Source: Episyrphus balteatus (lineage: Eukaryota; Arthropoda; Insecta; Diptera; Syrphidae). Taken from it: a stretch of 64,000 bases of DNA. A model generated the notes under the pieces. It was given only the letters and a program-made list of their open reading frames with translations. It was not told the DNA's origin and did not search any database. The stretch covers positions 125,895,027 through 125,959,026 of the forward strand of contig NC_079136.1 in the NCBI RefSeq assembly GCF_945859705.1. The letters are read 5' to 3'. Shown here piece by piece: positions 44,601-56,500 of the stretch; position 1 is the stretch's first letter, and every line of letters starts with the position of its first letter. Position numbers and translations under genes: made by a program.

Positions 44601-45043
44601 AGAGAATTGTTTGTACTTGCCCATCCCTACTCAGAATTCTTGTTTTAAAAATGAAAAAGTTATAAATGTATAGCGAACGAAATTTGTCATGATCATGAAT
44701 TACAACCAGATTTTAATAAATACGCGTCATATAAGTCGTCCTTTTGAATAATGTAGTTGATGTAGATAGATATTAAGACATATAATTTCCATTTCATTCT
44801 ATTCCCAATTGCGTAAAATCATCAGTATCTGAAACAATTTTGTTTGCCTTTTTAAATATTTTTGCATATTTTTTGTTTTTTAAGTTTTCCCATTCCTATA
44901 AAGCTTAATTGCATTTGGAATATTGTTAAAAAACGATCTCTGATAAAGAATTATTAAAAAAAAAAACATGCCTTACAGCCTCAAAATGCTCTCTCAATTT
45001 TGTTTTGTTTGTTTCCTTTCAATAAGAATAATATTTTGTTGAA

Positions 45044-47084
45044 TAACACGGTGTAACACTCAAAATATACGCGGGCGGAGACCTATCAGGTTTTGTAGAG
45101 CTAGTCGCACTGAATACGAAACGGTATTTGAAAATCCCCTAACACCCCCAAAATCTGGAGTTACGGGCAAAAAACGGTTTTTTGGACCTTCATCCATTGA
45201 AAAAATTCTAGCTTCGACAATTTTTTACCCATTTTCGATTTTTTTACAGTTTCTGATAGAAGATAAATATACTTTTTTAACAATGTATAAAACATGTAAC
45301 TCGGTTAAACCACTTAGAATTTATAAGCTGTCAAAGTTCAAAAATTCAATTTTTTTTGTCATTTGCCCAACTTCGGCATCAATTTAAAGTATATGTTTTC
45401 AAAACAACATGCTATTTAAAAAATATATTCTAAAACTATATCTATTTCCCAATTGATCGAGGTATTTTTTATGAAAATCACTTCAAAATTGGCTTAGAAA
45501 AAAAAAATTTTCGATTTCAACCCAGATACAGAAATTGGAACTTTTAGGTATAGAACAAAAATGTTGTTTCGGCACGTAGTAGGATAAGTTGGGCGCCAGG
45601 ATTTGATGAAAGGTTTTTGTAGAGGAGCTCAATACAAACATTTTTTTTCTTTGGGAGGGGGGTCTATCTCCCCCCGTTTAGGTGGGAGGGGGCATTTTTC
45701 TAAAAAAAAATTATCAAAATAAAAAAAAATTATTAAAAAACAACGGCAACACTTACAGTAATAAATGATACCATTTCCAAAAGGCAAAATTGTGCATTTA
45801 ATTCTAATTTTTAAATCAATATAATATTCCCAATAGTTTTTGAAATAATCGATTTCAAAGTTAAAAATAGGGGAAAAAATTTTTTTTAAAACTCATTTTA
45901 TACTATTTTTGTCCAGACTGTGAATTTTAGTAAATAAATTACTTAAACAGAAAACTGCCTCAATTGATTCCTTATCGAACCGTGAAAACTATATGTTTCT
46001 ACGTCTTCTAGTTTTTGAGAAAATTGAAAAATAAAAACAAATAAAAACAAAAAATATTTTGAAAAAAGAAAAATCTGATAAAATAATTTTTCAATTTTCC
46101 CAAAAACTAGAAGACGTAGAAACATATAGTTTTCACGGTTCGATAAGGAATCAATTGAGGCAGTTTTCTGTTTAAGTAATTTATTTACTAAAATTCACAG
46201 TCTGGACAAAAATAGTATAAAATGAGTTTTAAAAAAAATTTTTTCCCCTATTTTTAACTTTGAAATCGATTATTTCAAAAACTATTGGGAATATTATATT
46301 GATTTAAAAATTAGAATTAAATGCACAATTTTGCCTTTTGGAAATGGTATCATTTATTACTGTAAGTGTTGCCGTTGTTTTTTAATAATTTTTTTTTATT
46401 TTGATAATTTTTTTTTAGAAAAATGCCCCCTCCCACCTAAACGGGGGGAGATAGACCCCCCTCCCAAAGAAAAAAATGTTTGTATTGAGCTCCTCTACAA
46501 AAACCCTTCACCAAATCCTGGCGCCCAACTTATCCTACTACGTGCCGAAACAAGGTTTTTGTTCTATACCTAAAAGTTCGAATTTCTGTATCTGGGTTGA
46601 AATCGAAAAATTTTTTTTTCTAAGCCAATTTTGAAGTGATTTTCATAAAAAATACCTCGATCAATTGGGAAATAGATATAGTTTTAGAATATATTTTTTA
46701 AATAGCATGTTGTTTTGAAAACATATACTTTAAATTGATGCCGAAGTTGGGCAAATGACAAAAAAAATTGAATTTTTGAACTTTGACAGCTTATAAATTC
46801 TAAGTGGTTTAACCGAGTTACATGTTTTATACATTGTTAAAAAAGTATATTTATCTTCTATCAGAAACTGTAAAAAAATCGAAAATGGGTAAAAAATTGT
46901 CGAAGCTAGAATTTTTTCAATGGATGAAGGTCCAAAAAACCGTTTTTTTGCCCGTAACTCCAGATTTTGGGGGTGTTAGGGGATTTTCAAATACCGTTTC
47001 GTATTCAGTGCGACTAGCTCTACAAAACCTGATAGGTCTCCGCCCGCGTATATTTTAAAACCTCATTTTTGTAACACCGTGTAA
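45044..47084. mobile_element. 2.04-kb giant inverted repeat with TAA target duplication
   Basis: The element is 45047-47081, flanked by TAA (45044-45046 and 47082-47084). Termini are CACGGTGTAACAC (left) and, inverted, CACGGTGTTACAAAAATGAG (right). The two arms, about 1 kb each, are nearly identical inverted copies meeting at about 46035-46092; the left tip has lost about 10 bp relative to the right. It contains C-rich/G-rich blocks (GGGAGGGGGGTCTATCTCCC near 45652 and its complement near 46441). There is no transposase. TAA duplication suggests a PIF/Harbinger-type mobiliser, as for the MITE at 48-197. Confidence 0.92.
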
Positions 47085-49600
47085 TTAAAAAAAAAATTAC
47101 GCAAACTTTCATTGATATTACAAAAAATTCAAATCAAGTTGAAAGAAAAAAATTAAAAATCGAAAAGTTATGTATATATTAAAAAAAAAACATATATAAA
47201 TTATTATTTAATGTAAAATATATTTTTTTACACTAACACAAGGAATTGTTAATTTTTTTTTCAAACTCTCATAATTTCGACTTTTTCTAATATATATATA
47301 TTTTTTTGTGTTTATATCAAACAAAAAATTGTAATCAATTCACATGCTTATATGAGATTTTATTTATATAAAAAAATATTTTTTTTTTTTTATTTTTTTT
47401 TAGATGCATGGTTTTTGTTTTTTGTTTGTTAAATTGTAAAAATCAGGAATAAATATTTACACTGCCAGTTGAAAACTATTTAAATATGCTACAAAATATA
47501 TTAGTTTAAAGCCATTTATATTTTTGGTTTTAATTTTTTTTTGTAACAATTTATATATAATATACTTTTTTTTTAAATTTTGCAGTTTGATATAATTTTT
47601 TTTTTTTTTAATTTTGTTCTTCTAGAACCTACTCGAACTTGTAACTAATCTACGGTTTATATATATTTTTTTTTTTTTTGATCAAACAGAATTTATTTTT
47701 GTCAGTAAATTTTATTTTAAACTTACCATATCGCGCTGAAATATTTGTTTGTTTTGTTTTTTAAATTTAATAAAATTTACCTCAAAAATGTGTGACTTTG
47801 CATTCCATAGTACTTACAACTCTCTTTATATTTTTTCTTTTTTGTTTTTCTTTTTACTTGCTTCAACTTGTGAATGTACCACAAATTTTGTCGCTTAGCT
47901 CTTTATTTTTTAAATACTTTTTAATTTATTTAAAAATAAAAATCTTGTAGTAAAATTTTTTTTTTTTTGATTTTTTTTTTTTGTTGTGTATATACTGTGG
48001 CAACATTTTCAACATTTTGAATCAAGTTGAGCTCCTAGATCGAAAACGGGAATAATGAGAGGCAAGTAAGCTTAACTTAATTTTTGGGAAAACTTGATAC
48101 CGTTATTATAAAATTTTTTTTGTTTATTATTTATTGGATATTTTTATTTAATTTTTAAATTCTTTCGTTTTTTTTGTTTTTAAAAATTTAAATCAAAGTG
48201 TTTAAAGAGAGAGTGTGAGAGAGAGAGCACTACAAAGGATTCAGAAACCGACAGCAAGTTTGACAATGGAGAAATGAAATTTTCTATAATTTTTTTTTAC
48301 ATAGAATGATAAATTAATGAAGCAAACTACAGTGATTATGTATGATAATTTTTTTTTTTTTTTAATTTTAAAGTTAAAATTTTAAATATCTACCAATTGT
48401 TGTGCATTTGCAAAAATAGAAGCATATACCTTGCACATGAGAGACATTTTGTGTTATTCTAGAAAAAAAAATAAATAAAAACAAAACAAGTAAAATAAAA
48501 AAAAAATTTTTTTTTTGCTAATTTTTTTTTTTTTAATTATTAATTTAACATTTCACCCAGCAAACTGACTGTCGGAAACAAATCACAACATAACAACAAA
48601 TCTAAAAATTCAGCATTCGGCAAGAACAAAAGTAGTAGTTTATTTTTTTATGGTTTATGTTATTTTCTATAAAAGAGACGAGGACTTGAATTCATTGTGT
48701 ATAGGCTTTTTACGCTAATTTTTGATTTGTAAAAAGCATTTAGAGGCTTAGTTTTATTTTTTTTCCATTTCCAAAAAAAAAAAATAATTTATTTTTTTTT
48801 TATATATACGAGAATATTTATGAGATTAAAGTGTGAGAGAGAGAAAAGATTAGTCTTTTCTAAAAAAAAAAATCTAGTAGAATTTAAGTTTCAGTGCAAA
48901 AAAGACGGAGAGTAGAAAACTCTAAATGATTAAGTTCATAGAGTTGGAATTAGAGGGGGGCGGGGGGAGTATATTTTATATATTTTAAGTTTTTATCTAC
49001 AGAAAAAATATAATATAAGCTTTTTTTTTAACATTTCGGGGTCAACTTCTAGTTGCAATAGTAGGGGTTTTTGGTGGGGGGGTATAAAAAAGGGTGGGAG
49101 GTGGATATTTAAATAAAAAAATATTTTTACTGGGGGACCACTAAAATTAAATTTAAAATTAAATAGAAAATTAATTAATAAAAAGAAAAAAAAAAAAACA
49201 TAAAAAAATATTGATATGACTGTATGAAATATTTGACGTGTTTTTTTTTTGTTCGTATTTAATAGTAAATAATAAAAATAATTAAAAAAAAACAAAAATT
49301 TATATATATTTAACTAAAACGACAGTCATAAACAAATAGTTGAAATCAAAAGAGAAGTCATCACTTTTAACACTACACCACACAAAACTTACTTTATTAT
49401 TTTTTTTTATAAAAAAAAAATTATTTATATTTAAATAAAAACAAAAAACACACTTTTTACATATTAATCTATTATTATATATATATATAATTATTTTATT
49501 TTCATTAAAACAAAATGCATATAAAAATATAAATTTTGTCGAAATAAAATTCCTAAATTCTATTCGACAAAATCAACAGAGCTTTGCTTTGTTTAGTATT
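47085..49600. other. Gene-free AT-rich stretch with GAGAGA tracts
   Basis: Mostly A/T runs. GAGAGAGTGTGAGAGAGAGA at about 48206-48228 and GTGTGAGAGAGAGAAAAGA near 48831 are GAGA-factor-like tracts. A G-rich patch lies at 48954-48969. No coding sequence recognised. Confidence 0.5.
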
Positions 49601-49604
49601 TCTT

Positions 49605-49711
49605 TCAAATTCTGTTACGCAGACGACATTGACAGCAACGGCCGAGCCAAGCGAGCGGTCAGTGGTGCGTTCGCAGTGTGATTGAAGAAGAAGCGGCTAT
49701 GAGAGTCAATC
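49605..49711 (+). promoter_or_regulatory. Candidate promoter and 5' UTR exon ending in a splice donor
   Basis: A GC-richer island in very AT-rich DNA: GACAGCAACGGCCGAGCCAA then GCGAGCGGTCAGTGGTGCGT. GGTCAGTG at 49658 resembles an insect initiator, and CG|GTAAGGTT at 49712 is a good + strand donor. No coding sequence precedes the donor apart from a short ATG frame. Read on the other strand, CAATCACACTGCG recalls fly promoter motif 1, so orientation is uncertain. Confidence 0.3.
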
Positions 49712-50424
49712 GGTAAGGTTCTAATTGACGGTTTATAAATTTTTTGTTTTTTTTTTTTTTTTAATATTTTTTGTTATTTTTTTAAATTTTAAACCATTAA
49801 TTAGACATTACCGGATATATGGGATATTTTTTTTTTTTTAATTACCCTTTTTACTTGCTTTTTTATTCTGATTAATAATAATATAACCAATTTTTTGAAT
49901 TGATAGAATACAAAAAAAAAAAAAAACATATTAATTAAGCATTAGTTGGCAACATTGATTGGCAATGGTAGTAGATAGTATTTACATGGTTGCCAGTTGC
50001 TGTAATATTTTGTAAAAAAAAAATTACCATCGAGCTGGTTTAAAAATATATTTTAAGCACATTAATATTAGCATATATACTTACAGCGACTATTACACTA
50101 AAGCGTATTTAATGCTTCCGAACTTAGCTCTACAAAAGGTTTTATGGTCAAAAGGTCGAATGAGAAAATTTAAAATTTTTTAGAGTTTTAATTTATTTAA
50201 TTTATTGAAAACGCTTCGGAAGCTGAAAATATCAATCTGTTTCATATAAAAGTATTTTACTGCAGAACTTTTCTTTTTTGCCAGTAAGTTAAAAAAGTAG
50301 CTATTCAGTTAATGAAAATGAGATCCATCTAAATAAGCTATTTCGGTTATTTTTCCAAAATTAAAAAAAGACCCTCAAAACCAAACAAATAAGAACGATA
50401 TTCGACAACGTAATGCATTGCTCG

Positions 50425-50830
50425 GTGACTGCTTCAACGTTGTTTTATTTAAAAGACAGTTCGCCTGGCATCGCTGTTGCTGGAAGAACCTTTAAAATAT
50501 CCCCGGATAACTCATCCCTATTTTGTTTAAAAGACAATTCACTTGGTCTCATACTTGCTGGAAAAGTAATTAAAAAGAGGCCCTGTTTTGTTTAAAAAGA
50601 CAATTTTCCTGGGATCCTGCTTGCTGGAAAAACGTTTAAAAGATAACCGGACTACTCATCCCTGTTTTCTTTAAAAGACAGTTCGCCTGACATTAAGCTT
50701 CGTGGAAAAGCATTCAGTCAAGTTGATCTTCAAAAAAACTTGAGACAACTCACTAGAAATTAAGATGGTTAGGAAGAAACAAGACAGTTCACTTGGCATC
50801 GTGCTTAAACGATATCTTGAGCACTCAGCC
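50425..50830. repeat. Degenerate tandem array, about 100-bp unit
   Basis: Units contain CTGTTTTGTTTAAAAGACAG, TTCGCCTGGCATC, GCTTGCTGGAAAAACG, TTTAAAAGA and CGGATAACTCATCCC. Copies are near 50440, 50520, 50585, 50665 and 50790. Confidence 0.8.
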
Positions 50831-50984
50831 CAAAGACTTGAGGACAGTTCTTCAGAAACAAGCAAAATAGGCGAAAAAACTAATCTCCGATGACTTGGTT
50901 TGAATGTCATAAGACTTGAAGGAAACATTTGAAATCAATTAGTTAGAAAATGAATAAGTTGAAATGGTACTTGAGGTAAAATTT

Positions 50985-51290
50985 TACTGGAATATATTTT
51001 TAAGTGATGCCTAGATCATCCAGCTTATTGGTGTAGTTTAATAAGACTTGGAATGCAAATTTAAAGACATTGCACTAGAAAATTAATTTGCTGGAATAAA
51101 TGTTTATGCGATGCCCCGGTCTACCCAGCAGCGTTTGGTGTGATTTCATTAGACTTGTAGGTAGTGCAAATTTGGAGACAGTCCTCTAGAAAAAAAAGTT
51201 TGCTGGAATAAACTTTTAAGTAAAGCCCAAGAGTATCCAGCGTATTGGTACAAATTAAGAGAGAATCTGCTAGAAAATGGATGGAGGCAA
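50985..51290. repeat. Degenerate tandem array, about 130-bp unit
   Basis: Units contain TTTGCTGGAATAAA, TTTAAGTGATGCC, CCAGCRTATTGGTG, ATTAGACTTG, GCAAATTTGGAGACA and CTAGAAAA. Copies begin near 50989, 51092 and 51203. It shares GCTGGAA with the array to the left, so both may descend from one family. Confidence 0.75.
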
Positions 51291-51539
51291 AAAAAAATGT
51301 ATCTTGTGCACAGGTTTAAAGTGATCTTTATCGATGTAATGTACTGATTGCTTGCAGTTCGCAGTGTGAAGATTTCAAATGGTTTAGAGATGGAAACTGT
51401 TGAAATCCATTCTTCCGGAACTCAAAGAACACGTTGGCTGGAAAGAACTGTTAATTCAAGCAAAAAATGTCTGTACGTGACGTTTCTTGATTTTCGTAAG
51501 CAGGAAGAATATCTTGAACAAGACATTTAAACGAGACCG

Positions 51540-52100
51540 CTGGATGTTGTGAATGATAAATAAGATAGATTTGTCTGTATGGTGGCGTGAAATGCATTAA
51601 AAGAACATATGCCCAATAACTTACTGAAAAGAACAAAGGAATAAGATTCACAGATAGAAATTTTGATTGAAAACCCAGAATCTATAAAAAAATATAGCGC
51701 TGCTTTTAGGCAAAATTTATCTGTACCACTGAAATGCACCAAAAGAATATGATCCAACAACTTACTTTAAAGAATAAAGATCCAATAATTTACTAAAAAG
51801 TCCAGCTTAAAATCCATAAAAATATATAGCGCGCCGTTATAAGACAGATTTGTCTTAACGTAACCATGGAATGCCCCAAAATAATAAAGATCCACTAACT
51901 TACTCAAAGAATACAAAAATGTAGCGCAGTTGTAAGACAGATTTGTCTGTACGTGACGTACACCGAAATACACCGAAAAAATAAAGGTCCAATAACACGA
52001 ACAAAAGAATAAAGCTCCAATAATTTGCTAAGATAGGGATTTTGATTGAAAGCCCAGAATCCATTAATAAATGTAGCGCCGCTGTAAGTAATAAGTAATA
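51540..52100. repeat. Degenerate tandem array with TAAGACAGATTTGTCTGTAC core
   Basis: Units repeat TAGCGCCGCTGTAAGACAGA, TTTGTCTGTACGTGACGTAC, GAAATGCACCAAAAGAATAA and AGATCCAATAACTTAC; they begin near 51560, 51700, 51830, 51915 and 52075. AGACAGATTTGTCT is itself a small palindrome. The - strand frames here are array translations. Confidence 0.8.
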
Positions 52101-53230
52101 TTATAATAAAATTTGACAACACTGAAGACAAGTGATACTAGTACATGGTTGCCATTTACCTTTTTATTAAATAGTGATTTTTATATAAAAAAATCATAAA
52201 ACCTTAATTTATTTATTGCACACAAAATCGAAATACTATTAATGCTTGCATAATTTTTTTTTGAAATATAAGCAAATGTTTAAAGAAACACATTTATATA
52301 ATAAATATTTAATCTATGATTTATTTTATGAAATATAGGCGCATGTTTTAGCTTAAAATATAAGCGCTGTTAAAAGCAATATTGCTAAGTTTATTGTTTA
52401 TTTTTGCATTAGCTATAATAAATTATGTACAGTTAAACACCTTTTTATAAAGCATTATATGTGTGATATACGTACTCTATTTTTTTTTTGCACTTCACTG
52501 AATGACCCCACTGTATTTTTATTAATTTTTCATTAACATCAACAACAACAAATTAAAAAAAAAAAAAAAGAAGTGAAAAGTGATGACTTCTATCCTGTGC
52601 CAATTTATTTATTTCGGAGTAGATAATGAAAATCAAAGAGTTATAAGAGTTAATATTAGATCTCAGGATAGTAGAAGGAAGTCAAAATTTAGAACTTATA
52701 TAGTGACCTTTACTGAAAAGACGGGCTTGAGATTTATTTATACTCTCAGTGGGGGCTTGTCTATATCTGATATCCAATTTAACAATAATTTATTAAAAAA
52801 AAATTATATAGAAATGTCTAAGTTATAGAAGAAGAAGTAGAATAGGGTGTGAAATATTTTTATATAAAAGAAGAATGAGAGATAAAGACAGAAGATTATA
52901 CATAGGTACATTAATCTGACTATACAAGAAAAGTATAGAAGAGGGTCAATATCAACAAAAGTTTTGTTTAAAAAAAACTGAAAATTTTTTGTTGGTGTTT
53001 TTTTTTCTGTTTTGTAGTTTTTCAGAATATCAAAAAAAAAAAAAAAAGATAATTGAGTTTTGAGATTAATTTTGGTTTTTGAGAAAATATATATGTTTTT
53101 TTTTGTTTCTGAGGGAATTTTTTGTATTTTGTATTGAAGTTTTAATTTGTTGGTAGTAAAAGGTTTTTTTTGTAAAAAAAAAAAAATTTCTTTTGTTGTT
53201 AATTAATACGAGTAAAAAAAGTTTTGATTT
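52101..53230. other. Gene-free AT-rich stretch
   Basis: No supported feature. An 82-codon open frame at 52580-52828 is without recognisable similarity. Confidence 0.45.
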
Positions 53231-53285
53231 TGATTTTTTTTTTGTTTTAATTTGAATTTTTTTTTTTTTTTTTGTAGGTTATTAC

Positions 53286-53429
53286 CCATGACTCAGGTGG
53301 ATAACGAGGAAATGGAGCTATTTCTTTAGTTGCTACATTACTAGGCAACTCAAGTCTTCCACCTAATTTTCGTAGCTTTCTTCTTCTCGCCACCCGAGAT
53401 TTCGATCTTAGCATCAAAGCCGCCTGCAT
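53286..53429 (-). CDS. Candidate first coding exon (48 aa) of an unidentified gene
   Basis: On the - strand a CAACCAACATG context opens a 48-codon frame reading MQAALMLRSKSRVARRRKLR, then KLGGRLELPSNVATKEIAPF and PRYPPESW. It ends exactly at TGG|GTAATAAC, a good donor (phase 0). The exon and its presumed 5' UTR (about 53430-53560) are far more GC-rich than their surroundings. The 5' UTR is Arg/Lys-rich if translated in another frame and contains an upstream ATG at 53553. No partner exon was found further left. Without that partner the function is unknown and the call is tentative; it could also be an untranslated exon. Confidence 0.4.
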
Positions 53430-53561
53430 GTTGGTTGTAGTGTCTTCTGCGTCTTCTGCGTCCCTTTCGCGTCGTCTTCGTCTGCGGCGTCCTTTTGCGT
53501 TTGCGACGCCTCCGTTTAATTATTAAAATGTCCGCACTCGCAACACGACACATATAATTTT

Positions 53562-56500
53562 ATGTGTATAATTTTGTATTACTTATATAATTGACTAATT
53601 GTTTTTATTTTTATTAATTTTAAATTTAAGTTTAAATTTGTTTTTTTATTAATTTTTTTTTTTTTTAGAATAAAATTTAATATTAACTTGATACGCTCGT
53701 ATAGTTAGTAAATTTACGCGAATAATTTTGGTTTTTCATTTTTGATTTTATTTTACTACTATGACACAAACACATTTATAGTCCGTTTATTAAATAAAAT
53801 TAACGATTCGTTAAATATTCACGATAACAATTTAACGATTTTGAAAAATTTAACAATTATAATTCGCATTCGAATATATGACATTTAGTAGTTAGAAGTT
53901 AGTAGTAAATTCGACGAGAGACGAATAAAATTTTTTTTTTTTTTTTCAAGAGTTTTGAGAAGAAAAAAAATAATATATCGATTATAAGGCAATAATTGTT
54001 ATATCGTTTTTTTTTTTTTTTGAAGGGTTTAATTTATTTGATCACATATAAGTTTTTTTGTTGTTGTTTTTTGTTTAACTTTTTTGTGTTTTTTTTTTTT
54101 TCAAGTTGTTGTATTTTTGTATTAATTTTGTTTTAAATAGTTCTCTTCTATATGCAAAATTGTTTTATATAACAACTCTATTTTTATTTATAATATATAT
54201 GTATATGAACTCTATAGAAATGCACATATATATATATAATTCGTAGGGGAATGTGGGGTAAACATTTAAAATATATGTATGTCCACACTGGGTTAGGTAG
54301 GTATCTGGAAAAAAACAATAATACAAAAAAATCACATCTAAAGTCATCAAACCTGGTTTAACGGTGCGATTTTAGTACTTTTTTTAGTACTAAAACTTTT
54401 TGTTTATTTTAATTGAATTGCTGGGTGATTGGGGGATCCATTTCGATTAGTGAAAAATTACATTTGGTATATCGGAAATCCTTCATTTCCTTTTGTTTTT
54501 TGTTGAACTGTCGTTTGTGTTTAAAAACCAGTAAGTTTGCATAATGAATGCATTTATGTGAGCATAACGTGCAAGCTCTCATGTATGTATTTGCATCGTG
54601 TTCATATGCAAAGCGGCTTTCAATAATTTATCAAGCTGAAAAAACGTCACTCGAGGGATGGAATAAGGACATGATATGACTATCATACATACTTAATAAA
54701 TCAAAATACATTGCACAGCACAGCAGACATACTCGCACTCATACACAAGTAAAGTAGTTGCATGCCACAGTTGGGGGACATATAGTATACCTAGTTGCAA
54801 TTATACTTCATTTTTCATACAGGTACCTCGCTTATACCCCCAACTGTGACTGTGATTTAGAATTACGTTGGTTTTTTTTTTTTTTGGTAGAATGAGGGGG
54901 GGGGGGTTAACATATACACTCGTAGTTGAAAAGTTGATGCTTCCTTTTTTACCAACGAACCATAACCAACAACCATAGCATAACCAACACGACCTTTGTA
55001 CCAAAACGAACTTTTTGTACTAAAATTCATTTTATATGAGTTTCGATACAATAATTCCATTTTCCTTTTTTTTTTTTTGTTTTTTGTTAAAGTTGTAAAA
55101 CTGAGAACATTTGCATAAAACGGAAATAAAAAGTAATAAAGTAAAATGAATGTGCGAGCAACTAAATGGGAATGTTTAAGGTTAAACTTTTAACAATAAT
55201 ACCTTGTGTGTGGTGTAGTTATACTCGTATTCCATAAGTATGGAGGAGAATATCAGCAGGATTTAACATTTTAACTTTAAGGTAGGTATAGTTACATGTG
55301 TATATTTTTTTCTCCTATATTTACAGAACTGAGTGGCAATAAGAGTCCTATTTTCATTTGAAAATCCCACACACATGCTGATGTATTTTTTTGAATTGTT
55401 ATAGTTAGTTGTTGTTGTTTTGTTTGTTATGGGCTGCTTATAATGCTTATAGACCCAAACATATCAGAAGTGGAAAAAGCTACTTTCAAATATTTATGTA
55501 TATGTATAAAAAGTCGCGTGTGTTTTCGGTGAAGGATTATAAATGATTTGAAGGGCCTTTAAGTTTTTATTTTTTTTTTTTTTACCGTACTACAAATTTT
55601 AGCGGTTCAGATATGTGAAATCAATCAAAAAATGTATTTTCTAGAAAAGGTATTTTTTTTAAGGATATGCTACCTTTTTTTTTAACTACGAGGAAGTATA
55701 TACATTTTCGGAGGATTTTGGTTCATTTCAACCAGTGCATATTAAATTTTAAAAAAATAGCAGGAAAAAACATTTTTGAACTGAGTTTTTACCAAAAAAA
55801 TTTGGTACAAGACTAGCAAACATTTTCTTTAAAATAAAAGTATCAGTCATCAAAATTTCTTACTGCTTCAAAATTCATATGTGTAATATTGGATTTGTGT
55901 ACTAAAATCTTTGAAAATCATAAAATCATTACAAACATAAGATTAGGTAGGTTCTAACGTCAAAATTATCTGTTTAAAATGTCCATAAATAGCTTTACAT
56001 AATAATCAAAATTTTGAAAATTTCAAAATATTTCGCGCTCTTGACCTTAAATTATAATCATAGTAAAATAAAAATATGAGAAACTTTAATTTTAAGAAAA
56101 TCCACGTATAAATTTCTATAGGTATTGAAAAATGATGACGAATTTTTTTAACATCTAGAAGCTAATATAATAAATACTTTCGAATAAAAGTTTTTATTAT
56201 ATTTCTCCAAAAATATTTTGTCAACAATACCCAAAAATAATTTCGTTCTTATAATCTTGTATGCACATGGTAATTTTTTTTTTTTCTTTCATTATTTAAG
56301 ATTATAACCAGTTTTCTAAAATCATGCCTAACCAAAAGCCATTGTTTAAAAAAAAATTTGTAACGATTAGAATATTTTTGTATATGAACTTTAGATTGCA
56401 TTCAATATTTTTGTTCAGATCCTAAGCTAGACAAATTCTTATAGGAGTTCCTTACAAAAAAAAACTCCTTTAAGTAGGTACTCAAAACTTGAAAAACAAA

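Noticed and set aside
46331..47058. Two + strand frames of about 80 codons
   Set aside because: Located inside giant palindrome 2; neither resembles a transposase.
53350..53553. 67-codon Arg/Lys-rich - strand frame
   Set aside because: Overlaps the better-supported 48-codon frame in another register and has no donor in phase; more likely 5' UTR sequence.
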